64,000 nucleotides of DNA from Alistipes timonensis JC136 (GTDB lineage Bacteria; Bacteroidota; Bacteroidia; Bacteroidales; Rikenellaceae). Of the stretch, positions 18,492-26,868 are shown piece after piece. How positions within the stretch are numbered: the first letter of the stretch is position 1; every line of letters begins with the position of its first letter. The notes beneath the pieces are model-generated. The model did not search any database. It saw nothing but the letters and a program-made list of their open reading frames with translations, and was not told the origin of the DNA. Position numbers and translations under genes: made by a program. The DNA is taken from assembly GCF_900107675.1 (NCBI RefSeq), contig NZ_FNRI01000006.1:210450-274449 (forward strand), read 5' to 3'.

Positions 18492-19277
18492 TTATTTGCG
18501 GGGTACGGCGCCCGTGAAGGCGTTTTTCTCCAGACGCAGGTATTTGAGCCGGGGCAGCGACTCCAGCGCCGCGGGCACCGCGCCCGTGAGGCGGTTGCCG
18601 GCGGCCTTGAATGCCGTCAGTTCGGTGAGCTGGGCTACCGAAGCGGGTATTTCGCCCGTCAGCCTGTTGTAGCTCAGGTCGAGCGAGATCGACTTGGCGG
18701 GTTTCGCCAGCAGGGCCATGTCGCCGATCGCGGCCGGAATCGGGCCCGTCAGCTGGTTCTTGTTGAGCAGTATTTTGATCTCGTTGCCGCCCTTGCCGTC
18801 TTCGCGGGGCTTCGAGGTCCTGGCCTCGGCGCCCAGGAAGATCAGCTCGCCGGGAATCTCGCCCGTGAGCCGGTTGTTCGAGAGGTTGAGCGAAGAGATG
18901 AGTTTCAGACGCCCGATCTCGGGTGAAAGGCTTCCTGTGAGGCCGTTGCCCGAGAGGTTGAGCGTGCGCATGCCGTCCAGGGCGTAGATCGCTTCGGGAA
19001 GCTCGCCCGTGAGGCCGTTGGCGGGCAGTTCGAGTTTGCTGACGCGGCCTTTGCGGATTTCGTTGATGCCGAACCAGCCCGTGCCCTCCTGGGCGTTGTA
19101 GGGCTTCACGTCGTCGGCCGTGGCGTTTTTGAAATCCCAACCGGTGTTATTTGTCCAGCCGGCGCCGCCCGTGGCTTCGTAGATGGCCCGCAGGGCTTCG
19201 AAATCCGCCGTGCTGATCTGCGCGGAGATCGGACCGCAGAGCAGCAGTGCCGTAAGGATGGGTAAAATTTGTTTCAT
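18492..19277 (-). CDS. Secreted plant-type leucine-rich-repeat protein
   Basis: 261 residues with a signal peptide (MKQILPILTALLLCGPISAQ). The N-terminal segment (DFEALRAIYEATGGAGWTNN...W) is the cap seen on many LRR proteins. About six 24-residue repeats follow, with the plant-type consensus LxxLxLxxNxLTGxIP: LPANGLTGELPEAIYAL, LSGNGLTGSLSPEIGRL, LSNNRLTGEIPGEL, LNKNQLTGPIPAAIG, LSYNRLTGEIPASV and AGNRLTGAVPAAL. This subclass is used for protein or glycan recognition and includes plant polygalacturonase-inhibiting proteins. No catalytic residues are evident. The gene lies between the esterase fusion (19 bp) and BIG2 lipoprotein genes in the pectin operon, so a binding or scaffolding role is likely. 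Confidence 0.85.
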   Translation of the reverse strand: MKQILPILTALLLCGPISAQISTADFEALRAIYEATGGAGWTNNTGWDFKNATADDVKPYNAQEGTGWFGINEIRKGRVSKLELPANGLTGELPEAIYALDGMRTLNLSGNGLTGSLSPEIGRLKLISSLNLSNNRLTGEIPGELIFLGAEARTSKPREDGKGGNEIKILLNKNQLTGPIPAAIGDMALLAKPAKSISLDLSYNRLTGEIPASVAQLTELTAFKAAGNRLTGAVPAALESLPRLKYLRLEKNAFTGAVPRK

Positions 19278-19296
19278 CGCAGGTTATCTTTATGGG

Positions 19297-20724
19297 TTAC
19301 TGTTCGATTTTGTACTCCCGGAGTAGTTTGCGCAGTGCGTCGCTGCCTTTGACGGCATGGGCCGGAAGCTGGCGGTCCGTTCCGAAAACATACATTTCCG
19401 GAGCGTGTTCCACCGTTGCGGTCTCCTCGCGGTAGGTGCCGTCGGCGTTGCGCAGCCCTTCGGTCCGCAGCCCGAACTGCTCCGCCACGAAGTCGTACAT
19501 CGCGCGGCGTTTGTTCACGCCGTAGTCGTGCTGTTCGGCGGCCAGGTGGACGTTGCGGACCTTGTCCCCGGCACCGTAGAATCCGTAGACCTTTTGCAGG
19601 TAGGGGTATTCGATCTGCGGCACGGTCACTGTCCAGTCGTGGCCGTCGGAGATCACCAGCTGCGGATGCGGGGCTGCGAGGGCTCCCAGTTCGGCGTTGT
19701 TGGTCATCGGCTCGCCCGGCAGGATGTGGACCGGAAGCCCGCTTTCGCAGGGGCATCCCCCGAAGAAGTGCGACGAGAGCATAACCACCGGGACGCTCAG
19801 CGTGATGCGGTCGTCGAGCGCCGCAATCACCATCGTTTGCGTGCCGCCGCCCGAAGCGCCCGTGACGCCCACGCGGGTCGTGTCTGCCCACGGTTGGGCG
19901 CAGAGGTAGTCGAGGATGCGGATGCTCTGCCAGGTCTGCATGACGATTCCCAGGTCGGAGCGGTGGTCCTTCAGTTTGAAAGCCAGCGCCGATTCGCCCC
20001 AGGCCCACATGTCGTAGCTGAAAACCGCGGCACCCATCTTGGCCAGCATGGCGCAGCGGAGCTGCTGGTCGGGACGGTAGCGTCCCCGCTGGTCGGGAAT
20101 CGAGGTGTCGGTTTTGTCGTAGAAATGGCCGTGCGGCGAAAGCATGACGGGGATGCGTCCCCGGAACCGTGCGGGCATGTAGAGCGATCCCGAAACCCAG
20201 ACGCCGGGCAGGATTTCCAGCGCGATGTTCTCGACGGTGTAGCCGTCGTGCCGGCGCAGGTTGCTCCGGATCGGCGCGAGGTCGCACTTTTTCAGGCTGT
20301 CGAGCCCCAGCGTAGCGAGTATGTGCGTGCGGATGCGGGCCTTGCGGGCTTCGAAAGCCTCGCGCGTGGGGTAGAGGGCGAGCAGGCGCTTCAGGTGCTT
20401 TTCGCCTTCGGCGTAGGGCTTGCGGAAATACTCCCATTTCTTGATTTCGTAGACGCCGGGAGCCTTGGCCGTCCAGCGCATGTCGAGCGGACGCAGGATG
20501 TTGTCGAGCGTGGCCTCGGCATCGTCGTAGAAACGCCACGGAGCCGATTTGACGCTACGTCCCCTGACGTTCTTCTCTTCGTAGAGCAGTTTGACGCCAT
20601 ACTGGGCTTCGACCTGCTGGAGCACCTCTTTCAGCGGCCGGTCGTAGACGTTCGAGTCGAGCCACTGTGCGTCGAGGCGCGCAGCGGTGAGTAGGAACAG
20701 CGATATGGCTAACAGTCGTTTCAT
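19297..20724 (-). CDS. STN/DUF4974-like domain fused to an acetyl-xylan-esterase-like alpha/beta hydrolase
   Basis: 475 residues with a signal peptide ending LDAQ. Residues about 25-95 match the STN/DUF4974 fold (RPLKEVLQQVEAQYGVKLLY, then ATLDNILRPLDMRWTAKAPG), normally found in TonB-dependent transporters and FecR proteins. The remainder is an alpha/beta hydrolase: oxyanion region SPHGHFYDK (196-204), nucleophile elbow GASGGG (289-294, Ser291), acid near ISDGHDW (Asp360/Asp363) and His in EQHDYGVNKR (His399). It most resembles deacetylases of plant cell-wall polysaccharides, so pectin deacetylation is the likely role. Six bp separate it from the upstream GH28 gene. Confidence 0.82.
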   Translation of the reverse strand: MKRLLAISLFLLTAARLDAQWLDSNVYDRPLKEVLQQVEAQYGVKLLYEEKNVRGRSVKSAPWRFYDDAEATLDNILRPLDMRWTAKAPGVYEIKKWEYFRKPYAEGEKHLKRLLALYPTREAFEARKARIRTHILATLGLDSLKKCDLAPIRSNLRRHDGYTVENIALEILPGVWVSGSLYMPARFRGRIPVMLSPHGHFYDKTDTSIPDQRGRYRPDQQLRCAMLAKMGAAVFSYDMWAWGESALAFKLKDHRSDLGIVMQTWQSIRILDYLCAQPWADTTRVGVTGASGGGTQTMVIAALDDRITLSVPVVMLSSHFFGGCPCESGLPVHILPGEPMTNNAELGALAAPHPQLVISDGHDWTVTVPQIEYPYLQKVYGFYGAGDKVRNVHLAAEQHDYGVNKRRAMYDFVAEQFGLRTEGLRNADGTYREETATVEHAPEMYVFGTDRQLPAHAVKGSDALRKLLREYKIEQ

Positions 20725-20730
20725 GGCGGT

Positions 20731-22161
20731 TTATTTGAAGGTCGCTTCTGCGTTGATGCATTTCAGCGCGATCTGCTCCGGGGCAAGGATTTTCTTGCCG
20801 CCCACGGTCAGGTTCTCGAAGACGATGCCTTCGATATCGCCCCGGGCCGGGCATTTGATCTCGGGGGCTTTCGGGAAGGGGACCCGGAAAGAGCAGTTCC
20901 GGATCTCGACACCGCGGATCGAGCCGATCGGGGAGTCTTTCCGGCGGGCGTTGACCGAGAACTGGAACATCATCCGCTTGCTGTCGGGGTGGTTGCGTTC
21001 GAAACGGTTGTTCAGGTAACGCACGTCGCTCAGGGCCGTGCCGTCCGAGACGTAGAGCGCCATGCCGCGGTCCGATTCCAGCACGTCGTTGTCCTCGAAA
21101 GTGATGCCCGACATCCGCGTTCCGCGGGTCTCGGTGCCCACTTTGAGCGACGATTTCTTGGTCAGGAAGACGCAGCCCCGGACGGTGATGTTCTCCGCGT
21201 CGTCCAGATAGCCGGAATATCCCGTGGTCTTGACCGCCACGTTGTCGTCGGAGCAGTAGCCGAAGCAGTTTTCGATCAGCAGGTTGCGCGAGGCGTCGGG
21301 GTCGAAGCCGTCGGTGTTGCTCAGTTCCGTGTCGTTCATCAGCTTTATGTTGCGGAGCACGACGTCGCGGCAAAGGAGTATCTGGGTGTTCCACGACCCG
21401 GGGTCCCGGAACATCACGCCCTCGAAATGCAGGTCCGAGGAGTTCACGGCCAGCAGCAGGCGTATGCGGGCCTTGTCGCCGAACTTTTCGCGCAGGGCGC
21501 GGCCGCTGCCGTCGATGGCGCCCAGACCCGTGATCCGGATATCTTTGGCGTCCTTGACATAGATGAAGCGGCGGGTCTTGACATCGTCGTTCGATTCGAA
21601 GGCGGCTGCCGAGGAGGCGTCGGCCCGGATGACCGCGCCGCGTTCCAGATGCAGGTGCGCGTGCGACGGCAGGCGGAGCTGGCCGCAGAGATACTCCCCG
21701 GCGGGGAAAATCAGCGTACGGCCCTTCTTCGCACATGCGTCGATGGCACGCTGAACGGCGGCGGTGACGTTCGTCGTCCCGGTGTTGTCGATGCCTTTAT
21801 ACTCCATAATGCTCGTTCCCTCGACTTTCAGTGCGGGTTTCTCGGCGAAGATGAAGAGCTTTGCCGTGTCGTTCAGCCGCACGAGGTACTGGCCCGCTTC
21901 CGGGAGGCGGAAGCGCACCGTGCTCCCCTCGATGGAGGGCTCGACGCCGCGGCTCAGGGGGCTGACTTCGGCCGAGGAGACCGCTGCGGGGACCGTCACG
22001 GTGAACTCCGCCGCGCCCTCCGGCGTACAGGAGACGTAGTGGTAGTGTTTGAAGGGCTCGACCTGCTGGGGCGCGCCGTTCATGCGCACCTCGTATCCGG
22101 CAGCCGAGGCGGCTGCGGTCCACAGAAGCAGGGCCGGGAGTATCGTAAGTCGTTTTGTCAT
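20731..22161 (-). CDS. GH28 polygalacturonase-family enzyme (second copy)
   Basis: 476 residues from the ATG at 22161, which overlaps the stop of the upstream GH28 gene (ATGA) and opens a signal peptide (MTKRLTILPALLLWTAAASA). A longer open frame to 22500 runs antisense-like through the neighbour and is rejected. An N-terminal beta domain (25-110) precedes the beta-helix. Active-site motifs: NTDGFDPDAS (282-291), CSDDNVAVKT (303-312) and VGTETRG later. It is a clear paralogue of the next gene, sharing domain order and motifs, and translational coupling is suggested by the overlap. Confidence 0.9.
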   Translation of the reverse strand: MTKRLTILPALLLWTAAASAAGYEVRMNGAPQQVEPFKHYHYVSCTPEGAAEFTVTVPAAVSSAEVSPLSRGVEPSIEGSTVRFRLPEAGQYLVRLNDTAKLFIFAEKPALKVEGTSIMEYKGIDNTGTTNVTAAVQRAIDACAKKGRTLIFPAGEYLCGQLRLPSHAHLHLERGAVIRADASSAAAFESNDDVKTRRFIYVKDAKDIRITGLGAIDGSGRALREKFGDKARIRLLLAVNSSDLHFEGVMFRDPGSWNTQILLCRDVVLRNIKLMNDTELSNTDGFDPDASRNLLIENCFGYCSDDNVAVKTTGYSGYLDDAENITVRGCVFLTKKSSLKVGTETRGTRMSGITFEDNDVLESDRGMALYVSDGTALSDVRYLNNRFERNHPDSKRMMFQFSVNARRKDSPIGSIRGVEIRNCSFRVPFPKAPEIKCPARGDIEGIVFENLTVGGKKILAPEQIALKCINAEATFK

Positions 22162-23693
22162 TCGAAACGGATGTTTTCGGTGAAACGGATCTTGGCGCCC
22201 AGGTCGTCGGGCGAGCGGACGGGACGGCCGCCGATCGTGACGTTGCTGAACGTCAGGCTGTCGATCGTGTGGTCGGCGTCCAGCCCGGCGATCTCGGCGG
22301 GGCGCGGGAATACGGTGGCGAAGTCGCAGTTGCGGATCATGACGTTGCGGATCTGTCCTTTGCCGTGGCGTTCCGAGATTTTGAAATGGATCGGGCGGCG
22401 CTGGCTGTCGGGATAGTTGCGTTCGACGCGGTTGTTCGAAAAGGTGATGTTTTCGAACAGCGCCCCGTCGTTGCAGTAGAGCGCCAGGGCGCGGTCGCAC
22501 TCGACGACGTCGTTGTTCTCGAAGAGGATGTCGGACATGCGCGCGGCCTTGGTTTCGGTGCCCACTTTGAGCGACGACTTGCGCGTCAGGAAGACGCAGC
22601 TCCGGATGACGATGTTCCGCAGGTCCTTGTTCAGCCCGAGGTTGTTGGTGGTTTTGATGGCCACATTGTCGTCCGAGCAGTAGGCGAAGCAGTGGTCGAT
22701 CATCACGTTAGTCGAGGCGTCGGGGTCGAAACCGTCGGTGTTGGGAACCGTGGCGTCGTTGATGAGCTTCACGTCGCGGATCGTCACGCCGTCCGAATAG
22801 TGGATGTGGGTGTTCCACGCCGCGGGGTCGCGCAGCAGGACGCCTTCGATCGACACGTTGCGCGAATTGCGGATGCGGATCAGGTTGGCCGGCTTGCCCT
22901 GGGCGCGGAGCATGGCCCCGCTTCCGTCGATGATGCCGCGGCCGCGGATCGAGACGTTCTCGGCGCTGTCGACGAGGATCAGGCGGCTGAAAGTCATCCA
23001 CTCGCCGTTGTCGGTGTAGTGTTCCTTGTTGTGGATGTGGTCGGCTTCCGGGAGGCCGCCGTCGGTGGGGTAGTCTTCACGGTCGTCCGAGCCTTTGATG
23101 ATCGCCCCGTCGGCGAGGTAGATGTGCGTGTTGCTGCCGATGCGGAGCGTTCCGGTCGGATAGACCCCGCGCGGGAAGATCAGCGTGCGTCCCGTGGCCG
23201 AAGCCTCGTCCAGCGCGCGTTGCAGGTTGGCGGTCTGAAGCCCGTCGCCCGACACGAAATCCGCGGCGTTGAGCGTCTGTCCGTTTGCTGCCGGAGCCTT
23301 CTCGGGCTCATCGGCCAGCAGGAACAGCCGGTCGCGGTCGTTCAGGCGCACCACCCACCAGCCTGCGCCGGGAAGGGTGAACCGGGCCTCGGCGCCTTCG
23401 ACCGAAGCCGCTATGCCCCGGGCGGCGGGACTGACCTCGCAGCCGGTGAGCGGCTCGGCGGACCCGATGAGTACGGGGGCGCTGCCGTCGAGTGCGAAAT
23501 TGACGTAGTAGATATCCTTGTAGGCTTCGACAGGCAGGTCGACGCCGCCGACGGTCACGCAGTAGCGGTCGGTCACGGTGTGGTGTTCGGGCTGTGTCGC
23601 CGCCGTCGGCGTGACTTTGGCCCCGGTACACGCCGGCGCTGCCAGCAGCCATGCCGCCAGCGCCGCGTATCCTATGTATCGGGTGAGTTTCAT
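22158..23693 (-). CDS. GH28 polygalacturonase-family lipoprotein
   Basis: 511 residues. The signal peptide ends LLAAPAC (Cys22), indicating a lipoprotein, whereas its paralogue downstream has a cleavable signal. Domain order: N-terminal beta domain (40-130), a linker with NGQTLNAADFVSGDG, then the GH28 beta-helix with NTDGFDPDAS (318-327), CSDDNVAIKT (339-348) and VGTETKA in the usual GHG position. It probably acts on galacturonic-acid-containing oligosaccharides at the outer membrane or in the periplasm. It starts 1 bp after the GH2 stop and overlaps the next GH28 gene by 4 bp. Confidence 0.9.
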   Translation of the reverse strand: MKLTRYIGYAALAAWLLAAPACTGAKVTPTAATQPEHHTVTDRYCVTVGGVDLPVEAYKDIYYVNFALDGSAPVLIGSAEPLTGCEVSPAARGIAASVEGAEARFTLPGAGWWVVRLNDRDRLFLLADEPEKAPAANGQTLNAADFVSGDGLQTANLQRALDEASATGRTLIFPRGVYPTGTLRIGSNTHIYLADGAIIKGSDDREDYPTDGGLPEADHIHNKEHYTDNGEWMTFSRLILVDSAENVSIRGRGIIDGSGAMLRAQGKPANLIRIRNSRNVSIEGVLLRDPAAWNTHIHYSDGVTIRDVKLINDATVPNTDGFDPDASTNVMIDHCFAYCSDDNVAIKTTNNLGLNKDLRNIVIRSCVFLTRKSSLKVGTETKAARMSDILFENNDVVECDRALALYCNDGALFENITFSNNRVERNYPDSQRRPIHFKISERHGKGQIRNVMIRNCDFATVFPRPAEIAGLDADHTIDSLTFSNVTIGGRPVRSPDDLGAKIRFTENIRFE

Positions 23694-23694
23694 C

Positions 23695-26600
23695 TTACAG
23701 TTTCTTGTCGGGGAATTTCTTCGAGGCCAGGGCCTTGAATTCGGGAATCAGGACCACGCTGTTGGGCTTCACGGTGTAGGAGTCGGTGCGGGTCTTGGTC
23801 TTCTTGTTGCGGATGCTTTTGAACGTCACCGACGGGTTGACGGCCGTGATGAGTTTGTAGGCCCGCTTTTGGGCGTCCTTGTCCAGCGTGCCGAGTTCGG
23901 GACGGACGAGTGCCGCGATGGCTTTCAGGTCCGTGCCCTCTACGGTGCGCAGCCCCTTTGCAGCGCTTTTTTCGCCGGTCCAGACCGCTTCGCCGCCCTC
24001 GGGAATACGGTCGATGAGTTCGCAGACGGCCATGTAGTTCATGTCCTTACCGTCGCGCACGATCATCTTCGCGTAGTAGTTGGTCATGTAGTCGACATAG
24101 GCTTTCGGCAGCCGCTTCGTGGCCAGGTGTTTGGTGATGGCGCGCGACACGTTGTACTGGCCGGCGATGAAGTTGTAGTCGTCGGCCACGATATAGCCCC
24201 GGTCGCCGGCGTAGCGGGCCGTCGAGGCGAGGATCGTCGAGAAGGCATCGAGCATGTAGCGGAATTCGGGCGTCGAGGTGTCGATACCGGGGTTCTGCTC
24301 TTTGATGAACGCCTGGGTGAGCGCACGAAACTCCTGCTGGCGGGCGATCGGGAACGACACTTCGCCGGGGAAGAGGCGCATCTCCTCGGGTGCCGGCACG
24401 AAATTGGCCTGCGAAGCGTTGACGGCGACGTGTTGGCGGCCCTCCCAGCTCAGGCGGGGTTCGGAGATGCCGGGCAGCGGCGCGGGATCGACGTAGTCGA
24501 CCACTTCGACGGTCGCCGAAGCCGGTTTGAGACCCGTTGCCGAGGCGGTGACGGTCACCGTGCCCGTCTTGCCGACGGCGCGGATGAGGTTGATGACCGG
24601 GGCGTCGATGTACATCGTGCCTTCGTACTCCTCGTGCTTGTTGCGGTCGCTGATGTAGACGTCGAGGCCGACGAGCGTCGCGGGGCCTTCGACGTGGAAT
24701 TTGAGCGTATTGTTCGCACCGTAGACATGTACGCCGTCCTTGTCCACGATGTCGACCTTGAATTCGACGATGTTGTCCGCCGTGGACATCATTTTGTCCG
24801 CCGACATGCTGATCGTCAGCGCTGCGGGCTCGCCCGACATCACGACGCGGTCTTTCACGACCGTACCGCTGCGATGCGTGGCGACGGCCTCGATCACGCC
24901 CTGTTCGACGGCCACATCGGGAAATTCGACGCAGAAGTCGTTGGTGATGTCAGGTTTCTTCTCTCCGACCTTTTTGCCGTTGACATAGAGCTCGACCTTC
25001 GCGCAGTTGGAATCCACGGTGATGAGCTTCTTCTGCCCGACGTACTGCGAACGCCAGAAATGCGGCTGGATGTGGACCATCGGCTTGCGCGAGAAGTTGG
25101 CCTGCCAGAGATAATAGACGTATTTGGGCGTGCGCCAGCTGTCGACCCAGCCTTTGGGGTTGACGTGTTTGAGCGGTGCGCCGACGTATTCGCGGTCGGC
25201 TCCGTGGTCGGCATAGAGCCAGACGGTGCCGTTGTGCTCCGAGATGGGTTTCTTGGGGTTGCGCGAGAGCTTGTGCTGCCAGTACTCCGTGCCGGCCCAC
25301 TGACCGTCGGAAGGTTCGAGATTCATGTCGTCCTTGTCGTACCAGCCGCGGATCGTGCAGCGCAGGTAGCTCTCGACGGGCATCTCCTTGTCGGTGTGCT
25401 TGCAGAACTCGGGGTTGTACGAGTCGTTGTAGGGCTGCCGCACGGTGATGATGCGCGTGGGGTCTTCCTCGACGGCGTAGCGCGAGTCGCAGGCGTGGTC
25501 GGTCTCGTTGCCCATCGACCAGATGACGATCGAGGGGTGGTTGCGGTCGCGGCGGATCATCTCGCGGCAGTTCTGCTCCTGCACCTCCTTCGAGAAGTTC
25601 TGGTTTTTGATATTGGGCAGCTCCTCGTTGATGCAGATGCCGTGGCGGTCCATGAAATAGTAGACCGACGGGTCGTTGGGGTAGTGCGCCGTGCGCATGT
25701 AGTTGATGTCGAGGCCGAATTTCATGTCCTCCATGTCCCGCTGCGCGATCCATTTCGGGAAGGCGTGTCCCAGCCACGGGAACTCCTCGTGGCGGTTGAT
25801 GCCGTGCAGGTGGGTGACTTTGCCGTTGAGCACCAGCCGGTGCAGGTCGTAGTCCCACGCGACGCTGCGGATGCCGAAGGTCGAATGATAGGTGTCGACC
25901 AGCTCTTTACCCACGTAAACTTCGCTGTATGCGTTGTAGATATAGGGCGAGTCGGGGCTCCACAACCGGGGCTTGCGGAATTTGGGAATCGACTGGTCGA
26001 ATTCGGCGATCTGTCCGGCGTCGATGCGCTGCGAGGCGTTCAGCCGTTCGCATACGTTCCCCTCGGCGTCGGTGACGACGGTGTGCAGGGTCACCTCCGC
26101 GGCGTCGGGACGCTGGTTCTGCACGAAGGTCCTGATCCGCACGGCAGCCTGTTTCTCGCTCACCTCCGGGGTGGTGATGAACGTGCCGCCCTCGTGTTTG
26201 TACGATCCCTGGAAAGGGATGCTCACGGGGTCGGTGACGACCAGCCGCACGTCGCGGATGATACCGCCGTAGACCGCCCAGTTGCCGGCGTTCATCGGCG
26301 GGATGCGGTATTTGTCGTTGAGCGAGTTCTGCACGGCCACGGTCAGGATGTTCTCGCCGCCGAAATTCACGGCGTCGGTGGCGTCCACATAGAAACTCGT
26401 GAAGCCGCCCTTGTGATCGCCCAGGTACTTGCCGTTGAGGTATATTTTGGCGTATTTCTGCACGCCGTCGAATTCGAAGCGGATGCGGCGGCCTGCGTAC
26501 TCGCGGCCGATGTCGATGCGCTTGCGGTACCAGCCCCAGCCGTTCCACCAGTAGGGATTGTCCGAAGCGGCGACGTTGCGGATGTAGGGATGCAGCTCGC

Positions 26601-26841
26601 GCGTGGTTTCGTAGGTCTGCCACGTGTGGGGGACGCAGACGTAGCTCCAGGCCGAGTCATCGAACGACGGGGATTCGTAGACGCCCCTGACCTCCTCCTC
26701 CTGGGGGAAGTAGTTGAACGTCCATTCGGTGTTGATGGTCTTCGTCAGACGGTGGCTTTCGGCCGGGGCGTAGCCCTGGGCCGCCGCAGTCAGCGTAAGG
26801 GCCGCGGCGGCGAGGACCGTCAGTATCTCTCTCTTCTTCAT
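23695..26841 (-). CDS. GH2-family beta-glycosidase with C-terminal extension
   Basis: 1048 residues with a signal peptide (MKKREILTVLAAAALTLTAAAQG). GH2 architecture: sugar-binding jelly roll (SYVCVPHTWQTYE, YWWNGWGWYRKRIDI), Ig-like domain, TIM barrel starting LNGKVTHLHGINRHEEFP, and DUF4982/Big-type domains. The acid/base motif is SMGNET (Glu446). Where the paralogue at 40114 has WLYEDHG, this protein has WLYADHG (Ala544), so a possible nucleophile position is changed. The last 200 residues have no counterpart in that paralogue. Family members release beta-linked galactose, glucuronic acid or similar non-reducing-end sugars. It sits 27 bp after the SUMF1-like gene. Confidence 0.88.
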   Translation of the reverse strand: MKKREILTVLAAAALTLTAAAQGYAPAESHRLTKTINTEWTFNYFPQEEEVRGVYESPSFDDSAWSYVCVPHTWQTYETTRELHPYIRNVAASDNPYWWNGWGWYRKRIDIGREYAGRRIRFEFDGVQKYAKIYLNGKYLGDHKGGFTSFYVDATDAVNFGGENILTVAVQNSLNDKYRIPPMNAGNWAVYGGIIRDVRLVVTDPVSIPFQGSYKHEGGTFITTPEVSEKQAAVRIRTFVQNQRPDAAEVTLHTVVTDAEGNVCERLNASQRIDAGQIAEFDQSIPKFRKPRLWSPDSPYIYNAYSEVYVGKELVDTYHSTFGIRSVAWDYDLHRLVLNGKVTHLHGINRHEEFPWLGHAFPKWIAQRDMEDMKFGLDINYMRTAHYPNDPSVYYFMDRHGICINEELPNIKNQNFSKEVQEQNCREMIRRDRNHPSIVIWSMGNETDHACDSRYAVEEDPTRIITVRQPYNDSYNPEFCKHTDKEMPVESYLRCTIRGWYDKDDMNLEPSDGQWAGTEYWQHKLSRNPKKPISEHNGTVWLYADHGADREYVGAPLKHVNPKGWVDSWRTPKYVYYLWQANFSRKPMVHIQPHFWRSQYVGQKKLITVDSNCAKVELYVNGKKVGEKKPDITNDFCVEFPDVAVEQGVIEAVATHRSGTVVKDRVVMSGEPAALTISMSADKMMSTADNIVEFKVDIVDKDGVHVYGANNTLKFHVEGPATLVGLDVYISDRNKHEEYEGTMYIDAPVINLIRAVGKTGTVTVTASATGLKPASATVEVVDYVDPAPLPGISEPRLSWEGRQHVAVNASQANFVPAPEEMRLFPGEVSFPIARQQEFRALTQAFIKEQNPGIDTSTPEFRYMLDAFSTILASTARYAGDRGYIVADDYNFIAGQYNVSRAITKHLATKRLPKAYVDYMTNYYAKMIVRDGKDMNYMAVCELIDRIPEGGEAVWTGEKSAAKGLRTVEGTDLKAIAALVRPELGTLDKDAQKRAYKLITAVNPSVTFKSIRNKKTKTRTDSYTVKPNSVVLIPEFKALASKKFPDKKL

Positions 26842-26868
26842 CTAATGGGATTGTTTATGCTTGTTTTA

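Noticed and set aside
22162..22500. N-terminal extension of the second GH28 gene
   Set aside because: It overlaps the upstream GH28 gene in another frame and reads as low-complexity Arg/Pro/Gln. The ATGA overlap at 22158-22161 and signal peptide define the real start.
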